This document shows, piece after piece, positions 30,803-39,002 of a stretch of 46,049 nt of DNA. The translations under genes were made by a program, and so were the position numbers. This stretch comes from an uncultured Eubacteriales bacterium (lineage in GTDB: Bacteria > Bacillota > Clostridia > Christensenellales > Aristaeellaceae), in assembly GCA_944349545.1 (NCBI GenBank), contig CALVNG010000011.1, forward strand, positions 1 to 46,049, given 5' to 3'. Every line of letters begins with the position of its first letter. The stretch's first letter is position 1. The notes below the pieces were generated by a model, which was not told the DNA's origin, searched no databases, and worked only from the letters and a program-made list of their open reading frames with translations.

Positions 30803-32218
30803 ATGACCGTACCGCATATCCGGGACTATCAGGGCAAGCGCATCCACATGATCGGCATCGGCGGGTCCAGCATGAGCGGACTGGCGCAGATGCTTAGGGA
30901 AAAGGGCTACATCGTTTCCGGGTCGGACAATCTGGAAACCTATACGACCCGGCATCTGCGGGACGACCTGCACATTCCCGTCACCATCGGCCACCGCGCC
31001 GAAAACGTACACGGCGCGGACCTGGTGGTCTACACCGTGGCCATTTTGCCCGACAACCCCGAGCGCGTGGAGCTGGAGCGCCTGGGCCTGCCCTCCATCG
31101 AGCGGGCCACGCTGCTGGGCCAGCTGATGGAGGGGTTTGACACCGCCATCGGCGTATGCGGCGCGCACGGCAAGACCACCACCACCTCCATGCTCTCCCA
31201 GGTGCTCATGGAGTGCGGCATGGACCCCTCCATCCACATCGGCGGGTCGCTGGACTTTATCGGCGGCAGCACGCGCATCGGAAGGAGCGGCATGTTCGTG
31301 GCCGAGGCGTGCGAGTTCAACGCCAGCTTCCTCCACCTGCGCCCCACCGTGGCCGTGGTGCTCAACATCGACGCCGACCACCTCGATTTTTACCGCGACA
31401 TCGACCACATCGAGGAAACCTTCGGCAAGTTCCTCGCGCTCCTGCCCCCCGACGGCACCGCCATCGGAAACGGCGACGACCCGCGCATTCTGCGCCTGTT
31501 CTCCGCGCTGTCCGTGCGGCGGCTCACCTTCGGCCTGGGGGCGGCGTGCGACTACACGCCGGGCCGCCTGACCTATGACGAATACGGCCACGCCAGCTTT
31601 GACCTGTGCTTCCATGGCGATGTGCTGGGGCATATCGCCCTTGAGGTGCCGGGCGAGTTCCAGGTCTATAACGCTCTGGCCGCGCTGGCCTGCGCCCACA
31701 GCCAGGGCGCGGACATGGCCATGGCCTGCCATGCCATGAACGAGTTCAAGGGCGCGCACCGCCGCTTTGAGCTGACCGGCGAGGTGGAGGGCGTCAGGCT
31801 CTACCACGACTACGGCCACAACCCCACCGAGATGCGCAACGTCCTCTCCGTGGCCCGCCTCCAGCCGCACGGCCGCCTGTGGGCGGTGATGCAGCCGCAC
31901 ACCTACAGCCGCGTCAAGCGCCTCTTTGACGACTACCTCACCTGCACCGAGGCCGCCGACTTCACGCTGGTAACCGACATCTACGCCGCGCGCGAGAAGG
32001 ACCCCGGCGACATCAAGGCCAGCCAGATCGTCGAGGGCATGCGCGCCCACGGCGTCGACGCCGTGCACACCCCCACCTTTGACGATACCGAGGCCTACCT
32101 GCGCGCCCACTGGCAGCCCGGCGACCTGGTGCTCACCATGGGCTGCGGCAACATCAACCAGCTCAACGACCAGATCTGGGAACACGAACAAGCAAAGGAG
32201 ACAAACCCGAAATGCTGA
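30803..32218 (+). CDS. murC: UDP-N-acetylmuramate--L-alanine ligase
   Basis: A 471-residue Mur ligase that adds L-alanine to UDP-MurNAc in the cytoplasm, the first step of the stem peptide. An N-terminal Rossmann segment GIGGSSMSGLA (18-28) is followed by the ATP site GAHGKTTTT (120-128), EACEFNASFLHL and the NIDADHLDFY motif of MurC. Length and all motifs are normal. GAGGAG is rather far (13 bases) from the ATG at 30803. It overlaps the following ABC-F gene by 7 bases. Confidence 0.95.
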   Translation: MTVPHIRDYQGKRIHMIGIGGSSMSGLAQMLREKGYIVSGSDNLETYTTRHLRDDLHIPVTIGHRAENVHGADLVVYTVAILPDNPERVELERLGLPSIERATLLGQLMEGFDTAIGVCGAHGKTTTTSMLSQVLMECGMDPSIHIGGSLDFIGGSTRIGRSGMFVAEACEFNASFLHLRPTVAVVLNIDADHLDFYRDIDHIEETFGKFLALLPPDGTAIGNGDDPRILRLFSALSVRRLTFGLGAACDYTPGRLTYDEYGHASFDLCFHGDVLGHIALEVPGEFQVYNALAALACAHSQGADMAMACHAMNEFKGAHRRFELTGEVEGVRLYHDYGHNPTEMRNVLSVARLQPHGRLWAVMQPHTYSRVKRLFDDYLTCTEAADFTLVTDIYAAREKDPGDIKASQIVEGMRAHGVDAVHTPTFDDTEAYLRAHWQPGDLVLTMGCGNINQLNDQIWEHEQAKETNPKC

Positions 32219-33813
32219 CCCTCACCGACATCAGCCTCCAGTTTGCCGGCGATCTGCTCTACAAGCACGTGGATCTCATCTTCCAGCCCGATCACTGCTA
32301 CGGCATCATCGGCGCCAACGGCGCGGGCAAATCGACCCTGCTTCGCATCATATCGGGCGAGCTTGCGCCCACCACGGGCAGCGTGTCCATGCGCAAGGAG
32401 GACCGCATGAGCGTGCTGGAGCAGGACCACTTCAAGTACGACGCCTTCCCCGTGATGGACACCGTCATCATGGGCAACCGCCGCCTCTACGACATCATGA
32501 AGGAAAAGGACGCGCTCTACGCCAAGCCGGATTTCAGCGATGCCGACGGCGAGCGCGCGGCGGAGCTGGAGGGCGAGTTTGCCGAGATGAACGGCTGGGA
32601 CGCCGAAACCGAGGCCGCCCAGCTCCTCAACGGCATCGGCATCCCCACCGAGCTGCACTACGCCCAGATGGCCAGCCTCGACGGCCGCCAGAAGGTGAAG
32701 GTGCTGCTGGCGCAGGCGCTGTTTGGCCATCCCAACATCATCTTGCTGGACGAGCCCACCAACGGCCTGGACGTGGAGAGCACCGAATGGCTGGAGGATT
32801 TCCTGGTGGACTGCGACGCCATCGTGATTGTGGTCAGCCACGACCGCCACTTCCTCAACGCCGTGTGCACCAACATCGTGGACGTCGATCACGAGACGTG
32901 CAAGATGTACGCCGGCAACTACGATTTCTGGTACGAGTCCTCCACGCTCATGCAGCAGCTCATCCGCAACCAGAACAAGAAGCGCGAGGAAAAGATCAGG
33001 GATCTGCAGGAGTTCATCCGCCGTTTCAGCGCCAACAAGTCCAAGAGCCGTCAGGCCACCAGCCGCAAAAAGGTGCTCGATTCCATCCAGCTGGAGCAGA
33101 TGCCCGCCTCCAGCCGCAAGTACCCCTTCGTGGGCTTTGAGCCCGAGCGCGAGGCCGGCAAGGACATCCTCTTCGTGGATGGCCTGAGCAAGACCATCGA
33201 CGGCGTCAAGGTGCTCGACAACGTGACCTTCACCGTCAAAAAGGGCGACAAGATCGCCTTTGTGGGCGACAACGAGGCGGGCGCGACCGCGCTGTTCCGC
33301 ATTCTGGTGGGCGAGCTCAACCCCGACGAGGGCAATTTCCGCTGGGGTGTGACGATCTCCCAGAGCTATTTTCCCAAGGACAACACGCGCTTTTTCCAGG
33401 ACTTCGACGGCACGCTCATCGAGTGGCTCAGCCAGTTCTCCCACGACACCACCGAAACCTACCTGCGCGGCTTCCTGGGCCGCATGCTCTTCAGCGGCGA
33501 CGACGTCTACAAGCCCGCCAAGGTGCTCTCCGGCGGCGAGAAGGTGCGCTGCATGCTCAGCCGCCTGATGATGAGCAAGGCCAACGCCCTGATTCTGGAC
33601 CAGCCCACCGACCACCTCGACCTGGAGAGCATCACGGCGCTGTCCAACGGCCTGCAGGCCTATCCGGGCAACCTGTTCTTCGCCTCGCACGACCACCAGT
33701 TCATCGATGAAATCGCCAACCGCATCATCGAGTTCCCGCTGGGCAAGTCCGGCTGCCTGGATTACGAGGGCAACTTCGAGGACTTCCTGCAGTGGAAGCG
33801 GGGGCGCGCGTGA
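32212..33813 (+). CDS. ABC-F ATPase, YkpA-type, with degenerate second ATP site
   Basis: A 533-residue cytoplasmic ABC-F protein (two ATPase domains, no membrane part), a class that acts on the ribosome. PDFSDADGERAAELEGEFAEMNGW and RQATSRKKVLDSIQ are shared with Bacillus YkpA as I remember it. Domain 1 has intact Walker A (GANGAGKST) and Walker B (LLDEPTNGLD), while its signature reads LDGRQ. In domain 2 the P-loop reads GDNEAGATA (Ala358 in place of Lys) and Walker B reads LILDQPTDHLD (Gln464 in place of the catalytic Glu). LSGGEKVRC is kept. It overlaps murC and the next gene. Confidence 0.92.
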   Translation: MLTLTDISLQFAGDLLYKHVDLIFQPDHCYGIIGANGAGKSTLLRIISGELAPTTGSVSMRKEDRMSVLEQDHFKYDAFPVMDTVIMGNRRLYDIMKEKDALYAKPDFSDADGERAAELEGEFAEMNGWDAETEAAQLLNGIGIPTELHYAQMASLDGRQKVKVLLAQALFGHPNIILLDEPTNGLDVESTEWLEDFLVDCDAIVIVVSHDRHFLNAVCTNIVDVDHETCKMYAGNYDFWYESSTLMQQLIRNQNKKREEKIRDLQEFIRRFSANKSKSRQATSRKKVLDSIQLEQMPASSRKYPFVGFEPEREAGKDILFVDGLSKTIDGVKVLDNVTFTVKKGDKIAFVGDNEAGATALFRILVGELNPDEGNFRWGVTISQSYFPKDNTRFFQDFDGTLIEWLSQFSHDTTETYLRGFLGRMLFSGDDVYKPAKVLSGGEKVRCMLSRLMMSKANALILDQPTDHLDLESITALSNGLQAYPGNLFFASHDHQFIDEIANRIIEFPLGKSGCLDYEGNFEDFLQWKRGRA

Positions 33814-34031
33814 GCGGGCCCAGGCCGGGCGTGTACCGGCATTTCAAGGGGAACCTCTATCAGCTCATCTGTACGGCCGTCCACAGCGAAACGCTGGAGC
33901 GCATGGCCGTCTACCGCCAGCTCTACGGCGACCGCACCGTGTGGGTACGCCCGCTGTCCATGTGGGACGAGCCGGTGGAGCGCGACGGCTACTGCGGCCC
34001 GCGCTTCACCTGGGTACGCGAGGAGGAATAA
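33810..34031 (+). CDS. DUF1653 small protein
   Basis: A 73-residue protein with the DUF1653 pattern: PGVYRHFKGNLYQL, HSETLERMAVYRQLYGDR, VWVRPLSMWDEPV and GPRFTWV. Start GTG at 33810 overlaps the ABC-F stop (GTGA), so the two are translationally coupled. Family function is unknown; length matches. Third gene of the murC operon, ended by the terminator at 34034-34073. Confidence 0.88.
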   Translation: MSGPRPGVYRHFKGNLYQLICTAVHSETLERMAVYRQLYGDRTVWVRPLSMWDEPVERDGYCGPRFTWVREEE

Positions 34032-34033
34032 GC

Positions 34034-34073
34034 AACCAGCCCGGCATTTCCCGATGGAAATGCCGGACTGGTT
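34034..34073. terminator. Bidirectional terminator
   Basis: Stem AACCAG plus CCGGCATTTCC (34034-34051, one mismatch) with GGAAATGCCGG plus CTGGTT (34056-34073), loop CGAT. It ends the murC operon and the convergent MATE gene. Confidence 0.9.
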
Positions 34074-34075
34074 AT

Positions 34076-35404
34076 TTAATATCCATATTTTCTGCGCTTG
34101 GCCGAGAAGCAGGCCGCCGCGACCGCCAACGCCAGCGCTTCGGCTGCGGGCACCGCCAGCCACACGCCGTCCAGCCCCATAATCCGGGGCAAAATGAGCA
34201 CTGCCGCCACCTGGAACACCAGCGCCCGCAGGAACGAAATCAACGCCGAAACCGCGCCGTTGTTCAGCGCGGTAAAGAACGCCGAGCCGAAGATGCCCCC
34301 GCCCGCGAACAGGAAGGACAGCGAATAGAGCATGAAGCCGTGCCGTGTCATGGCCAGCAGCGCTTCATCGTAGCCCACGAAGATGCGGGCCAACGGCATG
34401 GCGAGCACCTCGGCCAGCGCCGTCATGGCTGCGCTCATCGCCGCGATGATGCCCAGGCTCCGGCGGTACAGGCCCCGCAGCTCCGCCCGGTTGTCCGCGC
34501 CGAAATGATAGCTGATGACCGGCGCGCTGCCGATGGAATAGCCGATGAACACGCCCAGGAAGATGAAGTTGACATACATGATCACCCCGTAGGCGGCCAC
34601 GCCGTCCTCCCCGGCCAGGCGGATGAGCTGGAAGTTGTAGAGCATGTTGACCAGCGAGAGCGAAAGGTTGGTCATCAGCTCGGAGGAGCCGTTGGTGCAT
34701 ACCTTGCCCAGCGCGCGCAGGTCCCACGCGGGGCGCGACAGCCGCAGCAGGCTTTGATTGGGCGAAAGGAAGTACACAAGCGGAATCCCTCCGCCCACCA
34801 GCTGGCTGATGGCCGTGGCCGCCGCAGCGCCCTCCAGCCCCCAGCCGAAGCCCATGATGAACAGCGCGTCCAGCGCCATGTTGGTCACTCCAGCCGCCAC
34901 CGTGACCATCAGCCCCAGCCGCGGCCGCTCGGCCGTGATAAAGAAGCTCTGAAACACGTTCTGCAGCATGAAGGCGCCCGTGGCGGGCAGCAGAATGCCG
35001 CCGTAGCGCACACAGTCCTCCAGCATCGCCCCCTGCGCGCCCAGCGCCCGTGCCGCGGGCCGCAGCAGCGGCATGCCCGCCGCCGCGACCAGCGCGCCCA
35101 TCGCCAGGGTGACCACGATCAGCATGGAAAACAGCGCGTTGGCTTTCTCCTGTTTTCCTTCGCCCAGGGTTTTGGCCACCAGCGCGCTTCCGCCCGTGCC
35201 GATCATGAAGCCCAGCGCGCCGAAGGCCATCAGAAACGGCATGATCAGGTTGATCGCCGCAAACGGCGTTTTTCCCACAAAGTTGGACACGAAAAAGCCA
35301 TCCACCACGCCGTAGATGGAGGTAAAGATCATCATCACGATGGAAGGCAGCGTAAAGCGCAGGAGTCTTCGGCAGGTGAAGTGGTCCGAGAGGCGAATGC
35401 TCAT
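34076..35404 (-). CDS. MATE-family efflux transporter
   Basis: A 442-residue protein with 12 predicted helices, a cation-driven multidrug or metabolite exporter. The start of each half carries MATE features (TLPSIVMMIFTSIYGVVDGFFVSNFVG; GVAAYGVIMYVNFIFLGVFIGYSIGSAPVISYHFGA). The start is ATG 35404, overlapping the MarR-type stop (ATGA), with GGAGGAAA 4 bases away inside that gene. Co-transcription with the repressor suggests induction by a compound sensed by the repressor. Confidence 0.92.
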   Translation of the reverse strand: MSIRLSDHFTCRRLLRFTLPSIVMMIFTSIYGVVDGFFVSNFVGKTPFAAINLIMPFLMAFGALGFMIGTGGSALVAKTLGEGKQEKANALFSMLIVVTLAMGALVAAAGMPLLRPAARALGAQGAMLEDCVRYGGILLPATGAFMLQNVFQSFFITAERPRLGLMVTVAAGVTNMALDALFIMGFGWGLEGAAAATAISQLVGGGIPLVYFLSPNQSLLRLSRPAWDLRALGKVCTNGSSELMTNLSLSLVNMLYNFQLIRLAGEDGVAAYGVIMYVNFIFLGVFIGYSIGSAPVISYHFGADNRAELRGLYRRSLGIIAAMSAAMTALAEVLAMPLARIFVGYDEALLAMTRHGFMLYSLSFLFAGGGIFGSAFFTALNNGAVSALISFLRALVFQVAAVLILPRIMGLDGVWLAVPAAEALALAVAAACFSAKRRKYGY

Positions 35405-35859
35405 GGCTTTCCTCCATGCTGCAGGTCGGTCAGCGCCTCCACCCGGACACGCAGATCCTCCAGGTATTGCCGGCTCAGGCGCAGATAGGCGCTGCGGTCC
35501 TCCTCCGTCCAGCCGTTCCAGATGCTTTCCTCGGCGGCGGCTATCGGGGCCACGCGCTCGCGGCACAGCGCTTCCCCCGCCTGCGTCAGCCTGACGGGCC
35601 GGCTGCGTCCCGCACCCGTCTCCAGGTACAATACCCCCTGCCGCTCCAGCGCGCGCAGGGCGGAGCTCACCGTCTGCCGGCTCATGCCGCAGAGCCGGGC
35701 GATCTCCGAGGGATACAGCGCATCCTGCGCCATGTGCACGGAATAGAGAATCTGCATCGCGCTGTCCGCCATCCCCATTTTGAACGACGCGTCGTGATAC
35801 GCCCCGTAAATCTCGCCGAAAATGTGCATCAGCTGCTTCCAGCGCATATCGCGCGGCAT
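35401..35859 (-). CDS. MarR-family transcriptional regulator
   Basis: A 152-residue protein with a winged-helix core: YPSEIARLCGMSRQTVSSALRALERQGVLYLE, then the wing GAGRSRPVRLTQAGEAL. MarR dimers repress until a ligand binds. A perfect palindrome (35877-35894) lies at its own start site, so autorepression together with the MATE gene is very likely. SD AGGAG before the ATG at 35859. Confidence 0.92.
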   Translation of the reverse strand: MPRDMRWKQLMHIFGEIYGAYHDASFKMGMADSAMQILYSVHMAQDALYPSEIARLCGMSRQTVSSALRALERQGVLYLETGAGRSRPVRLTQAGEALCRERVAPIAAAEESIWNGWTEEDRSAYLRLSRQYLEDLRVRVEALTDLQHGGKP

Positions 35860-35876
35860 GTCCGACCACTCCTATC

Positions 35877-35894
35877 ATGTACGAAATCGTACAT
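35877..35894 (-). promoter_or_regulatory. MarR-type operator
   Basis: ATGTACG (35877-35883), AAAT, CGTACAT (35888-35894): perfect 7-bp inverted arms over the expected transcription start. Confidence 0.8.
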
Positions 35895-35896
35895 AT

Positions 35897-35925
35897 AGGA
35901 TACCCGCGCAAGAGACGGGTGTCAA
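35897..35925 (-). promoter_or_regulatory. Sigma-A promoter of the MarR-MATE operon
   Basis: TTGACA (35920-35925), 17-base spacer, TATCCT (35897-35902). Confidence 0.75.
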
Positions 35926-35934
35926 GAGCGCGCT

Positions 35935-35980
35935 AAACATTTTGACAGCCTGTTCATAAACATTTTGACAGCCTGTTCAT
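35935..35980. repeat. Exact tandem repeat, 23 bp x 2, each with a TTGACA
   Basis: Two perfect copies (35935-35957, 35958-35980) of a unit beginning AAACATTTTGACA. TTGACA occurs at 35942-35947 and 35965-35970. The array ends 6 bases before the -35 of the GntP promoter. Confidence 0.95.
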
Positions 35981-35986
35981 AGTCTC

Positions 35987-36015
35987 TTGTACTTTTTCGT
36001 AATCTATGTTACAAT
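35987..36015 (+). promoter_or_regulatory. Promoter of the glycerate operon
   Basis: TTGTAC (35987-35992), 17-base spacer, TACAAT (36010-36015). An alternative uses TTGACA at 35965 with TGTACT at 35988, also 17 apart. Confidence 0.6.
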
Positions 36016-36021
36016 GGCAAA

Positions 36022-36202
36022 CAGTTTCAGAGATTTTGTCCATTTCTTATAAGGTTGCCATTGCGGATGCGCATGGCCGCGGGATTTCGGGCGGCCTGCT
36101 GCTTTCTTTCGCAGGGACTTTCCCACCCACGCCGGAACCGCTCAGAGGCGCGCCCACGCCTCTGTCATGGTAAAACCCATATCTTTCAGGAGGTGTCCTC
36201 GC
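36022..36202 (+). promoter_or_regulatory. Leader of about 180 bases with one hairpin, before the GntP gene
   Basis: The region 35860-36202 between marR and the GntP gene has no gene. It holds the operator, two promoters, the 23-bp repeat and this untranslated leader. The leader contains a perfect 8-bp hairpin CAGAGGCG/CGCCTCTG (36143-36150, 36157-36164) without a T run. No known riboswitch was recognised. Confidence 0.4.
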
Positions 36203-37570
36203 ATGACTGGTATCCCACTGGTAATCGCATTCGTCATCGCAATCATCCTCATGATCGTCGCGATCTCCAAATGGAAGATCCATCCGTTCCTCTCCATCAT
36301 GAGCGTGTCCCTGCTGCTGGCCATCGTGGCCGGGATTGACCTGACGCAGATCGCCGACGTCATCGGCGCGGGCTTCAGCGGCACGTTTACCTCCATCGGC
36401 ATCGTCATCATTCTGGGCGCGATGGTCGGCACCCTGCTGGAAAAGACGGGCGCGGCCCTCAAGATGGCGGACTGCGTCGTTAAGCTCGTGGGCAAGAAGC
36501 ATCCCGAAGCCGCCATGATCATCATGGGCTGGATCGTCTCCATCCCCGTGTTCTGCGACAGCGGCTTCGTCATCCTCAACCCCATCCGCAAGGCGCTGGT
36601 GCAGCGCACCCGCAAGTCCTCCGTGGCCTGCACCGTGGCGCTTTCGATGGGCCTGTACATTTCCCACTGCTTCATCCCGCCTACCCCCGGCCCCATCGCG
36701 GCGGCGAACACGCTGTTTGGCGTGGGTGGCCTGGGCACGGACGTCAACCTCCTGCTGGTCATGGCCATCGGCGCGGTGTGCTCCATCCTGCCGCTGATCG
36801 CCGGTTACATCTTTGCGCTCATGATCGGCAAGAAGGTCAAGGCCAAGGATGAGCCCACCAACGCCGAGGCCATCGGACAGACCTACGAGGAGCTGGTGGC
36901 CAGCTACGGCAAGCTCCCCGGCGCGGTCATGTCCTTCGCCCCCATCGTGGTGCCGATCATCCTGATGGGCGTGGCCAGCGCGTTCAGCATGGCCGGCTCC
37001 AATCCCGCGATCATCGTGTTCCTGGGCAAGCCCATCATCGCGCTGGCCGTGGGCCTGATCCTGGGCGTCATCCTCATGGCCCAGTCCGGCAAGATGGGCG
37101 AATTCTACGCCCTCACGGACGATACCCTCAAGACCGTCGGACCCATCCTGTTCGTGACCGCCGCGGGCGGCGTGCTGGGCAAGGTGATCGCCACCACCGA
37201 TCTGGTCAACTTCATCACCGCCCATGCCGCCACGCTGGAAAGCCTGGGCCTGCTCTTCCCGTTCCTGCTGGCCGCCATCCTCAAGACGGCGCAGGGCAGT
37301 TCGACGGTGGCCATCACCACCAGCGCGGGCATTATCGCTCCGCTGATGATGACGCTGGGCTTTGCCACTCCGCTGGACGCGGCGCTGGTCGTCGTGGCCA
37401 TCGGTGCGGGCGCCATGACCGTCTCCCATGCCAACGACAGCTACTTCTGGGTGGTCACCAACTTCGGTGAGATGGAGCCGCAGGACGGCTACAAGACCCA
37501 GACGCTGGGCACGCTGGTTATCGGTATCGCGGCCATCATCAACGTGCTTTTGATCTCCGCCATCTTCTGA
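36203..37570 (+). CDS. GntP-family permease (gluconate/glycerate:H+ symporter)
   Basis: A 455-residue protein with about 12 to 14 helices and GntP hallmarks: the early GFSGTFTSIGIVIILGAMVG, PVFCDSGFVILNPI, SHCFIPPTPGPIAAA, QGSSTVAITTSAGI and TVSHANDSYFWVV. The family imports sugar acids with protons. The next gene is a glycerate 2-kinase, so glycerate is the likely substrate (inference). The start is ATG 36203 with AGGAGG 9 bases upstream; 12 more in-frame codons lie before the SD. Confidence 0.93.
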   Translation: MTGIPLVIAFVIAIILMIVAISKWKIHPFLSIMSVSLLLAIVAGIDLTQIADVIGAGFSGTFTSIGIVIILGAMVGTLLEKTGAALKMADCVVKLVGKKHPEAAMIIMGWIVSIPVFCDSGFVILNPIRKALVQRTRKSSVACTVALSMGLYISHCFIPPTPGPIAAANTLFGVGGLGTDVNLLLVMAIGAVCSILPLIAGYIFALMIGKKVKAKDEPTNAEAIGQTYEELVASYGKLPGAVMSFAPIVVPIILMGVASAFSMAGSNPAIIVFLGKPIIALAVGLILGVILMAQSGKMGEFYALTDDTLKTVGPILFVTAAGGVLGKVIATTDLVNFITAHAATLESLGLLFPFLLAAILKTAQGSSTVAITTSAGIIAPLMMTLGFATPLDAALVVVAIGAGAMTVSHANDSYFWVVTNFGEMEPQDGYKTQTLGTLVIGIAAIINVLLISAIF

Positions 37571-37646
37571 GGCGGCGTTCCCTCCGGGCCGCGGCCGCAC
37601 GTGCCGCGGCCCGCATTCCGTTTTTTCCAAATGGAGGCCAACCCTT

Positions 37647-38876
37647 ATGAACCAAGACGCAAAACGCATTCTCGACGCTACGCTGCGTGAGGCCCTGCCG
37701 GGCGCGGCGGTGGGACAGGCACTCGACCAGATCTCCTTTCAGGCCGGTGGACGGCTGATTCTGGTAGCCGCGGGCAAGGCTGCCTGGGAAATGGCGCGCG
37801 CGGCGCACGAGCGGCTCGGCGAGCGCATCGACGCGGGCGTGGTGGTCACCAAGTACGACCATTCGCGCGGCCCGCTGGGAAATCTGGAAATCTTCGAGGC
37901 GGGCCATCCCGTGCCCGACGAAAACAGCTACCGTGCCACCGCCCGCGCGCTGGAGGCGGTATCGGGCCTGACGGAAAAGGACAGCGTGCTGTTTTTGCTC
38001 TCCGGCGGCGGCTCGGCGCTCTTTGAGCAGCCGCTCATCCCCGCCGACGAGCTGGCCGACATCACGCGCCAGCTGCTGGCCTGCGGGGCCAACATCGTGG
38101 AGATGAATACGCTGCGCAAGCGCCTCTCCGCCGTCAAGGGCGGGCGCTTCGCCCTCTCCTGCGCCCCGGCCCACGTCTACGCCGTGGTCCTCAGCGACAT
38201 CATCGGCGACCCGCTGGATATGATCGCCTCCGGGCCGGCATACCCCGACGCCTCCACCTGTGCGCAGGCGCAGGAGATCGCGGAGCGCTACGGCCTGCGC
38301 CTGTCCGATACGGCGCGCGGGCTGCTGGGGCAGGAGACGCCCAAGGAGCTCACCAACGTGACCACCTTCATCACCGGCAGCGTGCGCCAGCTGTGCCGCA
38401 CCGCCGCCGAAACCTGCCGCGAGCTGGGCTATGAGCCGGTGTTCCTCACCGCCAGCCTCACCTGCGAAGCGCGGGAGGCTGGGGCCTTCCTGGCCGCCAT
38501 CGCCCGCGACCACCAGGATACGGAGCGCTCGCTGGCGTTCCTGGCCGGCGGCGAGACGGTGGTGCACCTGACGGGCAAGGGCCTGGGCGGGCGCAACCAG
38601 GAGATCGCGCTGGGCGCGGCCGAGGGCATCTCCGGGTGCCGCGACACCTGCGTGTTCTCCTTCGGCTCCGACGGCTCGGACGGGCCGACGGACGCAGCGG
38701 GCGGCATCGTGGACGAAGGCTCCGCCGCGCGGCTGGCCGCCGCCGGGCTGGACATCCACAGGGTTCTTCAGGACAACGACGCCTACCACGCCCTCAAGGC
38801 CGTGGGCGGCCTGATCATGACCGGCCCCACCGGCACCAATGTCAACGACCTCTCCGTCGTGCTTATCAGGCGCTGA
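37647..38876 (+). CDS. Glycerate 2-kinase (GckA/TtuD, MOFRL family)
   Basis: A 409-residue kinase that phosphorylates D-glycerate to 2-phosphoglycerate with ATP, feeding lower glycolysis. The N-terminal DUF4147 domain has AAGKAAWEMARAA, HPVPDENS, LLSGGGSALFEQP and NTLRKRLSAVKGGR. The C-terminal MOFRL domain has GGETVVHLTGKGLGGRNQEIAL and FGSDGSDGPTDAAGGIVD. Length and motifs are normal. It lies 76 bases after the GntP gene with no promoter or terminator seen between them; together they form a glycerate-use operon. TGGAGG is the SD. Confidence 0.94.
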   Translation: MNQDAKRILDATLREALPGAAVGQALDQISFQAGGRLILVAAGKAAWEMARAAHERLGERIDAGVVVTKYDHSRGPLGNLEIFEAGHPVPDENSYRATARALEAVSGLTEKDSVLFLLSGGGSALFEQPLIPADELADITRQLLACGANIVEMNTLRKRLSAVKGGRFALSCAPAHVYAVVLSDIIGDPLDMIASGPAYPDASTCAQAQEIAERYGLRLSDTARGLLGQETPKELTNVTTFITGSVRQLCRTAAETCRELGYEPVFLTASLTCEAREAGAFLAAIARDHQDTERSLAFLAGGETVVHLTGKGLGGRNQEIALGAAEGISGCRDTCVFSFGSDGSDGPTDAAGGIVDEGSAARLAAAGLDIHRVLQDNDAYHALKAVGGLIMTGPTGTNVNDLSVVLIRR

Positions 38877-38882
38877 AGATAG

Positions 38883-38932
38883 AAAAAGCCGGTCCGCACG
38901 GGAGCCTCTGCTCCCCTGCGGACCGGCTTTTT
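38883..38932. terminator. Bidirectional terminator
   Basis: Stem of 16 bases (38883-38898 with 38917-38932) with A and T runs on both arms. It ends the glycerate operon and the minus-strand ABC-F operon. Confidence 0.93.
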
Positions 38933-39002
38933 GTTTTGGGCACGCCGTCGCGCCGCATGGCGCCGGACCCTGGCACGGCGCTTCCTCCCGCTCCGGCATT
39001 CG

